A stretch of DNA of 64,000 nt from Jiella pacifica (GTDB taxonomy: Bacteria; Pseudomonadota; Alphaproteobacteria; Rhizobiales; Rhizobiaceae), in NCBI RefSeq assembly GCF_010500815.1, contig NZ_JAAAMG010000015.1:1-64000 (forward strand). The letters run 5' to 3'. Both the position numbers and the translations under genes were made by a program. The stretch's first letter is position 1; every line of letters starts with the position of its first letter. The notes under the pieces were generated by a model. The model searched no databases. It was given only the letters and a program-made list of their open reading frames with translations, and was not told where the DNA came from. Below, piece by piece: positions 25,316-34,618 of this stretch.

Positions 25316-26122
25316 TCAGCCAGGCAGTTGCGGGCTGGCTGCGTCGGCGGCGATCCGGTCGTCGGCATCGTCCTTGAGCCGCGTGCCGGACAGTCCGAGT
25401 TCGGCTGCCCGCACGATCAGGCCGGCGAGCTTTTCTCCGGCGATTTCGGGGCGCAATCCGCCGGGGCGGATGTTGGAGACGCAGTTGCGGTCGGCGTCGG
25501 AGCGGCCCGGACCGGGCCGGAAGGTCAGATAGGCGCCGAGGCTGTTTGCCGCAGAAAGGCCGGGTCGCTCGCCGATGAGGATCAGGGCGATCTTCGCATC
25601 GAGGGCTTCGCCGATCGGGTCGGACAGGGCGACGCGGGCGCCGGACGCGATGACCACCGGCGCGACGGTCCAACCCTCAGGCAGTGCCGCGAGAAGGCCG
25701 GTCGCGACCGCGGCGCCATGGGCGTTCACCGCCGTCGCCGACAGGCCATCGGCGAGGACGACCACCAGATCGAACGGCCCGCCGGACGTCGCTTCCAGCT
25801 TCTGCCGCGACCCCTCCGACAGCCGCCGGCCGAGATCCGGACGCCTCAGATAGGTGGCGCGGTCGCTCGCCTGGCTCTCGATGGCGACGGTGTCGAATCC
25901 GGCTTCCTCCAGCGTTTTCGCGAGGGCGCCGGCCTGAAATTCCGAATGCACGGCATCGCGGGCCTTCGCATGGGCCTCGGCGAAGTCGAGATGGGCGGCC
26001 GTCGGCAGCCCTGCCCCATGCCGGCCGAGGCCGATCCGCGCCTCGGTGAATTGCCGCAGTCGTTCGAGGGGGTGGTCGGCGCCGACGGACGGCGCGGGCG
26101 TCTTCGGCGTGTCGCCCGTCAT
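25316..26122 (-). CDS. eutC: ethanolamine ammonia-lyase small subunit
   Basis: A 268-residue subunit of the adenosylcobalamin-dependent enzyme that splits ethanolamine into acetaldehyde and ammonia. Family segments include RIGLGRHGAGLPTAAHLDFA, LVVVLADGLSATAVN, and ARVALSDPIGEALDA. ATG 26122 overlaps the eutB stop in an ATGA junction, the normal coupling. No reactivase, shell protein or aldehyde dehydrogenase gene is near, so this is the microcompartment-free type found in many alphaproteobacteria. Confidence 0.93.
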   Translation of the reverse strand: MTGDTPKTPAPSVGADHPLERLRQFTEARIGLGRHGAGLPTAAHLDFAEAHAKARDAVHSEFQAGALAKTLEEAGFDTVAIESQASDRATYLRRPDLGRRLSEGSRQKLEATSGGPFDLVVVLADGLSATAVNAHGAAVATGLLAALPEGWTVAPVVIASGARVALSDPIGEALDAKIALILIGERPGLSAANSLGAYLTFRPGPGRSDADRNCVSNIRPGGLRPEIAGEKLAGLIVRAAELGLSGTRLKDDADDRIAADAASPQLPG

Positions 26123-27486
26123 TGCGCGGATTCCAACAGTTTCGATCGTGCGATCAACCCGGCATCCCCCCGGTCGCTCTCCGGCAAAAGGAATCCGGCG
26201 TCGTCGAACACGCCCGCCTCTCTCAGCCACGCCTCGAATTCCGGCGCCGGCTTCAGATCCAGCGCCCGGCGGACATAGGCGGCATCGTGATAGGAGGTCG
26301 ACTGGTAGTTCAACATGACGTCGTCGGAGCCCGGCACGCCCATGACGAAGTTGACGCCGGCAACGGCGAGCAGCGTCAGCAGATTGTCCATGTCGTCCTG
26401 ATCGGCCTCGGCATGGTTGGTGTAGCAGACGTCCACCCCCATCGGCACGCCGAGCAGCTTGCCGCAGAAATGGTCCTCCAGCCCCGCCCGGGTGATCTCC
26501 TTGCCATCGTATAGGTATTCCGGGCCGATGAAGCCGACGACGGTGTTGACGAGCAGCGGGTCGAAGGCCCGCGCGACGGCATAGGCCCGCGCCTCCATGG
26601 TCTGCTGGTCGATGCCGAAATGCGCGTCGGCCGACAGCGCCGCCCCCTGCCCCGTCTCGAAATACATGACGTCTTCGCCGATCGTGCCACGCTTCAGGGA
26701 TTTTGCCGCGTCCTGCGCCTCCTTCAGCATCGACAGCGAGATCCCGAAGGAGGCGTTGGCCTTTTCCGACCCCGCGATCGACTGGAAGACCAGATCCACC
26801 GGCGCGCCGCGGGACATGCAGTCGATCGCCGTCGTCACATGGGCCAGCACGCAGGACTGCACCGGGCAGTCGAGCCTGAGGCGCAGCTCCTCGATCAGAT
26901 CGAGCAGCCGGCGCATCGCCGAGGGGCTGTCGGTCGCCGGATTGATGCCGATCACCGCGTCGCCGCAGCCGAAGGCGAGGCCGTCGAGGATCGAGGCCGC
27001 GACGCCCTTGGCATCGTCGGTCGGGTGATTCGGCTGGATGCGCACCGCGAGGCGCCCCGGTAGTCCCACCGTCGTGCGGAACTTCGTCACCACCGGCCGC
27101 TTCCTGGCGATGGCGATCAGATCCTGGTTGCGGCAGATCTTCGACACCGCGGCGACCATTTCGGGCGTCAGCGCCCATTTCAGCGCCGAGATTGCCTCGG
27201 GCGACGCCTCGTCGGACAGGAGAAAGTCGCGGAAGTCGCCGACGGAAAGCCCGGCGATCGGCCGGAAGGCGGCCTCGTCATGCTGGTCGAGGATCAGCCG
27301 CTGGACCTCGTCCGTCTCCGGATCGATCAGCGGCGTTTGGAGGATCTCGGCAAGCCCGGTCTCGGCCAGCCGCCGCTGCGCCCTCACCCGCGCTTCCTGG
27401 CTCTCGGCCGCGACGCCGGCGAGAAAATCGCCGGAACGGGCCGGCGAAGCCTCGGCGAGAAGGGTCTTGAGCTGCTCGGGACCCAT
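26119..27486 (-). CDS. eutB: ethanolamine ammonia-lyase large subunit
   Basis: A 455-residue TIM-barrel catalytic subunit that binds ethanolamine and adenosylcobalamin. Conserved blocks seen are RIQPNHPTDDAKGVAASILD, GDAVIGINPATDS, MYFETGQGAALSA and NHAEADQDDMDNLL. The start at 27486 has AAGGACAGG ahead of it; an upstream in-frame ATG at 27519 is less likely. The length equals the family norm. No adenosylcobalamin riboswitch or sigma-54 promoter could be recognised in the 200 bases upstream. Confidence 0.94.
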   Translation of the reverse strand: MGPEQLKTLLAEASPARSGDFLAGVAAESQEARVRAQRRLAETGLAEILQTPLIDPETDEVQRLILDQHDEAAFRPIAGLSVGDFRDFLLSDEASPEAISALKWALTPEMVAAVSKICRNQDLIAIARKRPVVTKFRTTVGLPGRLAVRIQPNHPTDDAKGVAASILDGLAFGCGDAVIGINPATDSPSAMRRLLDLIEELRLRLDCPVQSCVLAHVTTAIDCMSRGAPVDLVFQSIAGSEKANASFGISLSMLKEAQDAAKSLKRGTIGEDVMYFETGQGAALSADAHFGIDQQTMEARAYAVARAFDPLLVNTVVGFIGPEYLYDGKEITRAGLEDHFCGKLLGVPMGVDVCYTNHAEADQDDMDNLLTLLAVAGVNFVMGVPGSDDVMLNYQSTSYHDAAYVRRALDLKPAPEFEAWLREAGVFDDAGFLLPESDRGDAGLIARSKLLESAQ

Positions 27487-27692
27487 GAAGCCTGTCCTTA
27501 AGTGCGCAGCCTCCGGCACTCCTATTTTCCGAAAGACTGCCCGTTTGCCTGATGGAACGGCATTTCAAGTCAGTGGTCAAATCCAATGCAGGTAGTTCCG
27601 AGCCAAAAGCCCTAACCCGGGGAGCTTTCCGCAACAGCGCAATCTCTGAACAAACGACAGAAAAACGCGGCCGTCGCCGTGAGCCTTGCCCA

Positions 27693-28094
27693 TCAGTAGT
27701 AGGCTGAGCCCTTGTCCCATCGCTTTATGCGATGGATTGCAATTGAGCGATCCTCGAGCGGCTCCACTATCAGTCCGGGCTTGAGATCGACGTCGCCGAG
27801 AAACATGAACGGCGAAGGATCATTGAAGAGCTTTGCCGAGAGTGATTGGCAGCGCTTGCCCTCTATCGTTGTTTCTGTGCACAGACGACGCCCTTTCTCG
27901 GGATCGAAACGGCCATAAAAAAAGACTCTAGTCGTAGAATAGCCATCAAACCGCTCGCCTTCGAAATCACCAAATTCGAACCCGAAATCAGTGTAAGCCG
28001 TGAGATACGCACCAATCGCTTCGATTAGTTCGCTCAGCGTAATCATAGGAATGCGACGTTTGGGCCTGGGCGGAACGATGAAGGTATCTGACAT
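27693..28094 (-). CDS. orphan hypothetical protein with atypical composition
   Basis: A 133-residue soluble protein not matching a family I know. It is rich in Phe, Tyr, Asp and Glu (segment YTDFGFEFGDFEGERFDGYS) and ends HRIKRWDKGSAYY. G+C is near 50%, far below its neighbours, a sign of transfer. No strong ribosome binding site precedes ATG 28094; ATG 28046 (MITLSELIEAIG) is an alternative start. It stands alone between eutB and mmsB on the same strand. An immunity-like or phage-derived role is possible but unsupported. Confidence 0.5.
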   Translation of the reverse strand: MSDTFIVPPRPKRRIPMITLSELIEAIGAYLTAYTDFGFEFGDFEGERFDGYSTTRVFFYGRFDPEKGRRLCTETTIEGKRCQSLSAKLFNDPSPFMFLGDVDLKPGLIVEPLEDRSIAIHRIKRWDKGSAYY

Positions 28095-28165
28095 GCCGGA
28101 GACTATACAACCAGGATAAGAAAAAGCGAGATTTATCAAATCTCAGATCCCCGTCGGCTAGCCAC

Positions 28166-29026
28166 TCACCCCGCGCTCAGCTTCTCCAGGATCGCCGAAA
28201 AGTCCCTGCCCTTGCCGCCGCCCTCGACGAACGCCTTATAGACGTCCCGCGCGTGCCGGCCGAGTTCGGTCGCCGCGCCGTTCTTTTCGGCGGCGGTCTG
28301 GGAGAGGTCGAGGTCCTTGAGCATCAGCTCGGCGGCAAAGCCCGGCTTGTAGTCGCGATCCGCCGGGCTTTCCGGCCCGACGCCCGGCGCCGGGCAATAG
28401 GTGTTGAGGGACCAGCAGGAGCCGGAGGAGGTCGAGGCGACGTCGAACATCGCCTGGCGGTCGAGGCCGAGCTTGTCGGCGAGATGGAAGGCCTCACAGA
28501 CGCCGATCATGGATATCCCGAGGATCATGTTGTTGCAGATCTTCGCCGCCTGGCCGGCGCCGGCCTCGCCGCAGTGGACGGCCTTCGCCCCCATGAGCTC
28601 GAACAGCGGCCGGCCCTTGGCGAAGGCCGCCTCAGACCCGCCGACCATGAAAGTCAGCGTGCCGGCGGCAGCGCCGCCCGTTCCGCCGGAGACCGGCGCG
28701 TCGAGGGACATCAGCCCCTTTTCGCCGGCGAGCGCGTGGACGGCCCGGGCGCTTTCGACGTCGATGGTCGAGCAGTCGATGATCAGCGTCTCCGGATCGG
28801 CCGCTGCGACGATCGCCTCGTGTACCGTCCGCACAATCGCGCCGTTCGGCAGCATGGTGACGATCACCTCCTGGCCGCTCACCGCGTCTTCCATCGCGGC
28901 GGCCGGCGTCACGCCCTCGACCGTCACGCCCGCCGTGTCGAAGCCGGTGACCGCGTGGCCGGCCGCGACGAGGTTCTTCGCCATCGGCGCGCCCATGTTG
29001 CCGAGACCGACGAAACCGATCTTCAT
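28166..29026 (-). CDS. mmsB: 3-hydroxyisobutyrate dehydrogenase
   Basis: A 286-residue NAD-dependent enzyme that oxidises 3-hydroxyisobutyrate to methylmalonate semialdehyde in valine breakdown. Seen are the Rossmann motif GFVGLGNMGAPMA at the N-terminus, the substrate loop DAPVSGGTGGAAAGTLTFM and the catalytic Lys in AAKICNNMILG. The start is fixed by GGAGG seven bases before ATG 29026. It lies 107 bases downstream of a 3-hydroxyisobutyryl-CoA hydrolase, the preceding step, so the pair is probably one operon. Confidence 0.93.
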   Translation of the reverse strand: MKIGFVGLGNMGAPMAKNLVAAGHAVTGFDTAGVTVEGVTPAAAMEDAVSGQEVIVTMLPNGAIVRTVHEAIVAAADPETLIIDCSTIDVESARAVHALAGEKGLMSLDAPVSGGTGGAAAGTLTFMVGGSEAAFAKGRPLFELMGAKAVHCGEAGAGQAAKICNNMILGISMIGVCEAFHLADKLGLDRQAMFDVASTSSGSCWSLNTYCPAPGVGPESPADRDYKPGFAAELMLKDLDLSQTAAEKNGAATELGRHARDVYKAFVEGGGKGRDFSAILEKLSAG

Positions 29027-29132
29027 GGCATTTCCTCCCCTGTTGTCCTGCAGCGCCCCGGGGGCGCTCTCATTTATACGGACAAGGCTATCGCGTCCGC
29101 CTGCCCGACACACCATCCAAAACCGGCGCCGG

Positions 29133-30194
29133 TCAGAACGCCAGCTCGTCCTCGCCCAGCGGCGCCAGCATTGCCTCGACACGCTCCCGCGGCAGATCCT
29201 CGATCCGCGCCGCCGACCAGCGGGGATTTTTATCCTTGTCGATGACGACCGCGCGGGTGCCTTCGAGAAAGTCGCCGTCCGACTGGGCGCGGTGGGTGTA
29301 GCGATATTCGCGTTGCAGCGCCGTTTCTATGGTTGGATCGGCACGGGCGGCGCGCACCAGCTCCAGCGTCGCGGCGACCGAGAGGGGCGAGCCGCGGCGG
29401 ATGAGCCTGGCGGTCTGCGCCGCGAAGTCGCCGCCGTCGTCCTCCAGCGCCGCGAGGATCGCGCTAGCGTCCGGCTCGGCGAAGAACCGATCGATCTCGG
29501 CCATCCGGCCCTCCAGTTCGCCGGCCTCGGGCGTCTCGAACAGATCGTCGAGCGCTTGCGGATCGCCGGTCGATTCCAGCCGGCCGATCGCCTCGCCGAT
29601 CTTCGCCGCGGGCAGATACCGGTCGGCGAAGCCGGAAAAGATCGCGTCGGCGGCCTTCATGCGAAAGCCGGTGAGGCCGAGATATTCGCCGAGCCGGCCC
29701 GGCGCTCGGGCGAGAACCAGCGAACCGCCGACGTCGGGAATGAGGCCGATGCCGCATTCGGGCATCGCCACCATCGAGCGCTCGGTGACGATCTTGAGAT
29801 CGCCATGGGCGGAAAGGCCGACGCCGCCGCCCATGACGATGCCGTCCATCATCGCGACATAGGGTTTTTCGTAGCGGGCGATCGCCCGGTTCATCCGGTA
29901 CTCGTCGGCAAAGAAGCGTCGCGCCGGCTCGAACCGGCCGGCCTTGCCCTCGTGATAGAGCGCGGCGATGTCGCCGCCGGCCGAGAAGGCCTTTTCGCCC
30001 ATCGCGTCGATGACGACGATCTTCACCGTGTCGTCTTCGGCCCATGCGGCGAGCGCGGCATCGATGGCGAGCGCCATCTCGTGGTCGAGAGCGTTCAGCG
30101 CCTTCGGCTTGGCGAGGGTGATTCGCCCGGCCTGCCCGGCCTTCTTCAGGATGACGCCCTTGGAGGCCGCAGGCTCTTCGTCGATTGCTGGCAA
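29133..30194 (-). CDS. 3-hydroxyisobutyryl-CoA hydrolase (enoyl-CoA hydratase family)
   Basis: A 353-residue crotonase-fold enzyme that hydrolyses 3-hydroxyisobutyryl-CoA in valine degradation. The oxyanion-hole segments AFSAGGDIAAL and MGGGVGLSAHG, and the catalytic-acid region MPECGIGLIPDVGGS, mark the HIBCH subgroup, as does the extended C-terminus with RSPLSV-like RRGSPLSVAATLELV. No ATG is near the conserved start; TTG 30194 follows GGGGAG at good spacing and is chosen. The reading frame stays open well upstream. Confidence 0.88.
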   Translation of the reverse strand: MPAIDEEPAASKGVILKKAGQAGRITLAKPKALNALDHEMALAIDAALAAWAEDDTVKIVVIDAMGEKAFSAGGDIAALYHEGKAGRFEPARRFFADEYRMNRAIARYEKPYVAMMDGIVMGGGVGLSAHGDLKIVTERSMVAMPECGIGLIPDVGGSLVLARAPGRLGEYLGLTGFRMKAADAIFSGFADRYLPAAKIGEAIGRLESTGDPQALDDLFETPEAGELEGRMAEIDRFFAEPDASAILAALEDDGGDFAAQTARLIRRGSPLSVAATLELVRAARADPTIETALQREYRYTHRAQSDGDFLEGTRAVVIDKDKNPRWSAARIEDLPRERVEAMLAPLGEDELAF

Positions 30195-30362
30195 GGCTTG
30201 GCTCCCCGTTTTGGCCGTTTGCGTTTCGGCCTTCGTGCCAAGATGTCGTCTCCGGCCGGCTTGTCCATCGCTGGCGCAATGGGCCAAGCGCATGTTCACG
30301 TCGCGCCGCCGACGAGCGGCCGGCTGCGACGAGCCGGCTGGCAAGACGAGAAAGAGGATCGC

Positions 30363-31097
30363 ATGTCCGAGAAGGAAAGGCCGCAGGCGCCGCACCCGCT
30401 TGCCGAAAGGGAACGGCTCGATCCTGCCCGCGCCACCACCTTCGTCGCCGCGAACACGTCGGTGTCCTGCCCGCCGCACTTGCCGGAAATCCGCCTCCGT
30501 CTCGCCTCCGAGGCCCACGAGATCTGGTTGAAGAGCGAGGTGGAACTGGAGGCGATCGGCCTGCCGCCACCCTTCTGGGCCTTTGCCTGGGCGGGCGGCC
30601 AGGGGCTCGCGCGGTTTCTGCTCGATCATCCCGAGACCGTCGCCGGGCGCAGCGTCCTCGACTTCGCCTCGGGCTCCGGCCTCGTCGCCATCGCCGCCGC
30701 GATGGCCGGCGCGAAGCCGGTGACGGCGGCCGACATCGACCCCTTCGCCGCGGCGGCGCTCGAAGCGAACCTCGCGCTCAACTTCGGCGGCAGCTTCGGG
30801 ACCGGCGCGGAGAAGGTGCGGTTTCTTCGGGGCGACCTCGTCGGGCGTGCGGTCGACGCCGACCTCGTTCTTGCCGGCGACGTCTTCTACGACCGGGAGA
30901 TGGCCGGAAGCCTGATTCCCTGGTTCGACAAGCTGGCGGCCGGCGGGACGACCGTTCTCGTCGGCGATCCCGGCCGGGCCTATCTGCCGCGCGGACGGCT
31001 CGAATGGCTCGGCGAATACAAAGTGCCGGTCAGCCGGGAACTGGAGGACCAGGAGATCAAGCGCGTCGCGGTCTGGCGATGGCTGGCGAGGCCGTGA
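30363..31097 (+). CDS. probable ETF-beta lysine methyltransferase (METTL20/EtfBKMT-like)
   Basis: A 244-residue seven-beta-strand SAM methyltransferase. Motif I is VLDFASGSGLVAIAAAM, and the family-specific post-I and DVFYD-type motif reads LVLAGDVFYDREMAG. An Agrobacterium relative methylates lysines of the electron transfer flavoprotein beta subunit. The alternative, ribosomal protein L11 methylation, is less likely at this length and motif. The start follows GAGG. It is divergent from the valine-degradation hydrolase, whose acyl-CoA pathway depends on ETF; the link is inference. Confidence 0.75.
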   Translation: MSEKERPQAPHPLAERERLDPARATTFVAANTSVSCPPHLPEIRLRLASEAHEIWLKSEVELEAIGLPPPFWAFAWAGGQGLARFLLDHPETVAGRSVLDFASGSGLVAIAAAMAGAKPVTAADIDPFAAAALEANLALNFGGSFGTGAEKVRFLRGDLVGRAVDADLVLAGDVFYDREMAGSLIPWFDKLAAGGTTVLVGDPGRAYLPRGRLEWLGEYKVPVSRELEDQEIKRVAVWRWLARP

Positions 31098-31220
31098 GGA
31101 TCCGCCCTGGCCCTCGTCTCGGGAGGGGCGCCGAAGTCGCACCAAATGGTAATGTTCGGTTGACGAAATCGCCATGGAATCGCAAGCTCGTTTCCGGGGA
31201 AACGAGGGGGCGGACGACCG

Positions 31221-31616
31221 ATGTCGCTGACGGCGGTCGATTACTTTGCCATCGTGCTGGCGACGGTGGTGTCGATGATCGTCGGGACGATCTGGTACAC
31301 GGCGTTCGCCCGCAACTGGCGGCGCGCGGCGCGGCTCGAAGTGCTCGGCGGCGGGGACCGCACCAGCAACATCTTTCTCGCCGCATTGGCCGAGCTGGTG
31401 ATGGCGACGATCTTCGCCCTCCTGCTCGCCCATTTCCAGGCGGTGACGCTTGCCGGCGCCTTGCTGGCCGCCTTCTATCTCTGGCTCGGCTTCGTCGCGA
31501 CGACCGTCGTCGTCAACCGTCGCTTCCAGCGCTTCGGCTGGGATCTGGCCCTGATCGACGCCGGCCACTGGCTGTTCGTGCTGCTCGGCCAGGGCCTCGT
31601 CTTCGGCAGCTTCTGA
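31221..31616 (+). CDS. DUF1761-type small membrane protein
   Basis: A 131-residue protein with four predicted membrane helices. The N-terminal VSMIVGTIWYTAFARNWR and the C-terminal LALIDAGHWLFVLLGQG are characteristic of the DUF1761 family. Function unknown. It follows the methyltransferase by 123 bases with its own promoter space. Confidence 0.75.
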   Translation: MSLTAVDYFAIVLATVVSMIVGTIWYTAFARNWRRAARLEVLGGGDRTSNIFLAALAELVMATIFALLLAHFQAVTLAGALLAAFYLWLGFVATTVVVNRRFQRFGWDLALIDAGHWLFVLLGQGLVFGSF

Positions 31617-31919
31617 TCTGCGGGATGAAGGCCCGGTCGTGCCGGGTGCGGGGGCGAGCGTAGAGACGCCGCGCGTCTTTCTCATCCAACAGCGTATTCG
31701 CTATCGCCGATTGCATCACCTGTCGAAGACATGCGTTCGGGCCAGCGTTTGCGCGAGCGTCGGGGGGTCTACATCCCGAGCGCGCCTCATTTTCGCGAGA
31801 TCGGTGGTGATGGAAGCGCCCGAAAGCCAAGGAAGACTTTGCGCTCGCCGGCGCTTATTGTATACGTCGTTCCATGACAAATGAGGCCTCCGCCCGCGGC
31901 GGACGGGCCGGGAGCCGCA
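31617..31919. other. promoter region ahead of the sugar-acid dehydratase
   Basis: About 300 bases with no gene. The last 65 bases contain the GTATAC palindrome listed separately; nothing else is recognised. Confidence 0.6.
31858..31869. promoter_or_regulatory. GTATAC-centred operator, copy 1
   Basis: TTGTATACGTCG, 51-62 bases upstream of the dehydratase start. The GTATAC core with a flanking CGT is shared with the copies at 37908-37918 and 40450-40460. FCD-type GntR regulators commonly bind such short palindromes, and one is encoded at 37045. Confidence 0.6.
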
Positions 31920-33740
31920 ATGACCGATTCGAATTTCCCCAAGATCCCCCTCAGGTCCCGTGCGTGGTTCGACAACCCCGACAATCCGGACATGACGGCG
32001 CTCTATCTCGAGCGCTACCTGAATTTCGGCCTCAGCCAGGATGAACTCCAGTCCGGCAAGCCGATCATCGGCATCGCCCAGACCGGCTCGGACCTGTCGC
32101 CCTGCAACCGCCACCATCTGGAACTGGCCAAGCGCGTGCGCGAGGGCATCCGCGAGGCCGGCGGTATCGCCATCGAGTTTCCCGTCCATCCGATCCAGGA
32201 GACCGGCAAGCGGCCGACCGCCTCGCTCGACCGGAACCTCGCCTATCTCGGCCTCGTCGAGCTCCTCTATGGCTATCCGCTCGACGGTGTCGTGCTCACC
32301 ATCGGCTGCGACAAGACTACGCCGGCCTGCCTGATGGCGGCGGCGACGGTCAACATTCCGGCGATCGCGCTCTCCGTCGGGCCGATGCTGAACGGCTGGT
32401 TCCGCGGCGAGCGCACCGGTTCCGGCACCATCGTCTGGAAGGCCCGCGAGCTGATGGCCGCCGGCGAGATCGACTATCCGGGCTTCGTCAAGCTGGTCGC
32501 CTCCTCGGCGCCCTCCACCGGCTATTGCAACACCATGGGCACGGCCTCGACGATGAACTCGCTGGCCGAGGCGCTGGGCATGCAGTTGCCCGGCTCGGCG
32601 GCGATCCCGGCGCCCTATCGCGACCGCCAGGAGATGAGCTATCTCACCGGCAAGCGCATCGTCGAGATGGTCCATGAGGACCTCAAGCCGACCGACATCC
32701 TCACCAAGGACGCCTTCGTCAACGCCATCCGCGTCAATTCGGCGATCGGCGGCTCGACCAATGCACCGATCCATCTCAATGCGTTGGCACGCCATGTCGG
32801 CGTCGAGCTTTCGATCGACGACTGGCAGACCTATGGCGAGGAGATCCCGCTTTTGGTCAATCTCCAGCCGGCCGGCGAATATCTCGGCGAGGACTATTAT
32901 CACGCCGGCGGCGTTCCGGCGGTGGTCAACCAGCTGATGGAACAGGGCCTCATCAAGGAGGACGCCCTGACGGTGAACGGCAAGTCGATCGGCGACAACT
33001 GCCGTGGCGCCGTCATCGAGGACAAGAACGTCATCCGCACCTACGACAACCCGCTGAAGCCCCATGCCGGCTTCCGGGTGCTGAAGGGCAATCTCTTCTC
33101 TTCGGCGATCATGAAGCTCTCGGTGATCTCGCCGAAGTTCCGCGAGCGCTACCTGTCGAACCCAGAGGACCCGATGGCCTTCGAGGGCAAGGCAGTGGTC
33201 TTCGACGGGCCGGAGGACTACCACCACCGGATCGACGATCCGGCGCTCGACATCGACGAGAATTCCGTCCTGTTCATGCGCGGCGCGGGGCCGATCGGCT
33301 ATCCCGGCGGCGCCGAGGTGGTGAACATGCGGGCGCCCGACTATCTTATCAAGCGCGGCATCACCGAGCTGCCCTGCATCGGCGACGGCCGCCAGTCCGG
33401 CACGTCCGGCTCGCCGTCGATCCTCAACGCTTCGCCGGAAGCGGCCGCCGGCGGCGGGCTGGCGCTGCTTGTGACCGGCGACAAGGTGCGCATCGATCTC
33501 GGCCGCGGCACCGCCGACATCCTGATCTCGGAAGAGGATCTCGCCACCCGGCGCAAGGACCTCGAGGCCAAGGGCGGCTATCAGTTCCCCGCCCATCAGA
33601 CGCCGTGGCAGGAAATCCAGCGGGGCATCGTCTCGCAGTTCGAGACCGGCATGGTGCTCGAGCCGGCCGTCACCTATCAGCGCCTCGCGCAAGGGGGGAC
33701 GAGCGGCGACATGCCCAAGGTGCCGCGCGACAACCATTGA
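31920..33740 (+). CDS. IlvD/Edd-family sugar-acid dehydratase
   Basis: A 606-residue [2Fe-2S] dehydratase of the arabonate/xylonate subgroup. The three cluster cysteines are Cys62 (SPCNRHH), Cys130 ([10 protein letters not shown]) and Cys203 (GYCNTMGTA), with the same spacing as in rhizobial L-arabinonate dehydratase, and the catalytic serine region is [11 protein letters not shown] near residue 493. It converts an aldonate to a 2-keto-3-deoxy acid. The start follows GGGAG. Being first in an island with dehydrogenases, an FAH hydrolase and a transporter, it acts in sugar-acid catabolism and not in branched-chain amino acid synthesis. Confidence 0.88.
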   Translation: MTDSNFPKIPLRSRAWFDNPDNPDMTALYLERYLNFGLSQDELQSGKPIIGIAQTGSDLSPCNRHHLELAKRVREGIREAGGIAIEFPVHPIQETGKRPTASLDRNLAYLGLVELLYGYPLDGVVLTIGCDKTTPACLMAAATVNIPAIALSVGPMLNGWFRGERTGSGTIVWKARELMAAGEIDYPGFVKLVASSAPSTGYCNTMGTASTMNSLAEALGMQLPGSAAIPAPYRDRQEMSYLTGKRIVEMVHEDLKPTDILTKDAFVNAIRVNSAIGGSTNAPIHLNALARHVGVELSIDDWQTYGEEIPLLVNLQPAGEYLGEDYYHAGGVPAVVNQLMEQGLIKEDALTVNGKSIGDNCRGAVIEDKNVIRTYDNPLKPHAGFRVLKGNLFSSAIMKLSVISPKFRERYLSNPEDPMAFEGKAVVFDGPEDYHHRIDDPALDIDENSVLFMRGAGPIGYPGGAEVVNMRAPDYLIKRGITELPCIGDGRQSGTSGSPSILNASPEAAAGGGLALLVTGDKVRIDLGRGTADILISEEDLATRRKDLEAKGGYQFPAHQTPWQEIQRGIVSQFETGMVLEPAVTYQRLAQGGTSGDMPKVPRDNH

Positions 33741-33865
33741 GGCGAGGCCGGGCCGGGCGGTCGCTTGCCGTTTCGGCCCAACGCCCGTTCGAGACGCAAG
33801 GCCGTTATCGGCTCGGCACTCGCCAGTGCCGGGCACCGGACAGATGACATGAAGGAATTCCGACC

Positions 33866-34618
33866 ATGACAGGACGCCTCGAGGGCAAGGTCGCCGTCTG
33901 CACCGCCGCCGGGCAGGGCATCGGCCGCGCCGTCGCCGAAGCCTTCGTCGCCGAGGGGGCGACGGTCTACGCCACCGATCTCGACGCGCAGAAGCTCACC
34001 GGCCTCGATCATGCCGGCAACGCCCACCTCGCCGCCCTCGACGTCACCGATTCGGCGGCGGTGAAAGCCTATCTCGACACCATCGAGGCGCCCGACATCC
34101 TGTTCAACTGTGCCGGCTACGTCCATCACGGGACCATTCTCGACTGCGACGAGGCGGCCTGGGACTTCTCCTTCGACCTCAACGTCAAGGCGATGCACCG
34201 GACGATCTCGGCGCTGCTGCCACGCATGCTCGAAAACGGCGGCGGCTCGATCATCAACGTCGCTTCGGCCGCCTCCTCGATCAAGGCCGTGCCGAACCGC
34301 TACGTCTATATGGCCAGCAAGGCGGCGGTGGTTGGCCTCACACGGTCGATCGCCATCGACTTCGTCAAGCGCGGCATCCGCTGCAACGCCATCTGCCCCG
34401 GCACGATCGAATCCCCCTCGCTGGACGGGCGGATCGCGGAACTCGGCAAGTCGGTCGGCGGGACCGACAAGGCGCGGGCGGCCTTCGTCGAGCGCCAGCC
34501 GATGGGCCGCATCGGCCGGGCGGCGGAGATCGCCCATCTCGCGGTCTATCTCGCCTCGGACGAAAGCGCCTTCACGACGGGAACGACGCAGGTGATCGAC
34601 GGCGGCTTTTCGCTGTAG
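33866..34618 (+). CDS. SDR dehydrogenase, 2-keto-3-deoxy-L-fuconate/rhamnonate type
   Basis: A 250-residue short-chain dehydrogenase. The cofactor motif TAAGQGIGRA is near residue 14, and the catalytic Ser-Tyr-Lys occurs as ASAASS...YVYMASKAA. The pattern AAGQGIGRA with CPGTIESPSL is typical of the subgroup that oxidises 2-keto-3-deoxy sugar acids to 2,4-diketo compounds in the hydrolytic L-fucose and L-rhamnose routes. It starts 126 bases after the dehydratase, its presumed supplier. Confidence 0.8.
   Translation: MTGRLEGKVAVCTAAGQGIGRAVAEAFVAEGATVYATDLDAQKLTGLDHAGNAHLAALDVTDSAAVKAYLDTIEAPDILFNCAGYVHHGTILDCDEAAWDFSFDLNVKAMHRTISALLPRMLENGGGSIINVASAASSIKAVPNRYVYMASKAAVVGLTRSIAIDFVKRGIRCNAICPGTIESPSLDGRIAELGKSVGGTDKARAAFVERQPMGRIGRAAEIAHLAVYLASDESAFTTGTTQVIDGGFSL

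Noticed and set aside
27487-27692. Possible sigma-54 promoter (TTGGCT...TGCA) or cobalamin riboswitch before eutB
   Set aside because: The GG-to-GC spacing is not ten bases, and no cobalamin box was found.
31716-33836. Minus-strand open frame of 706 codons opposite the sugar-acid dehydratase
   Set aside because: The plus strand encodes a complete dehydratase with all cluster cysteines; the antisense product resembles nothing.
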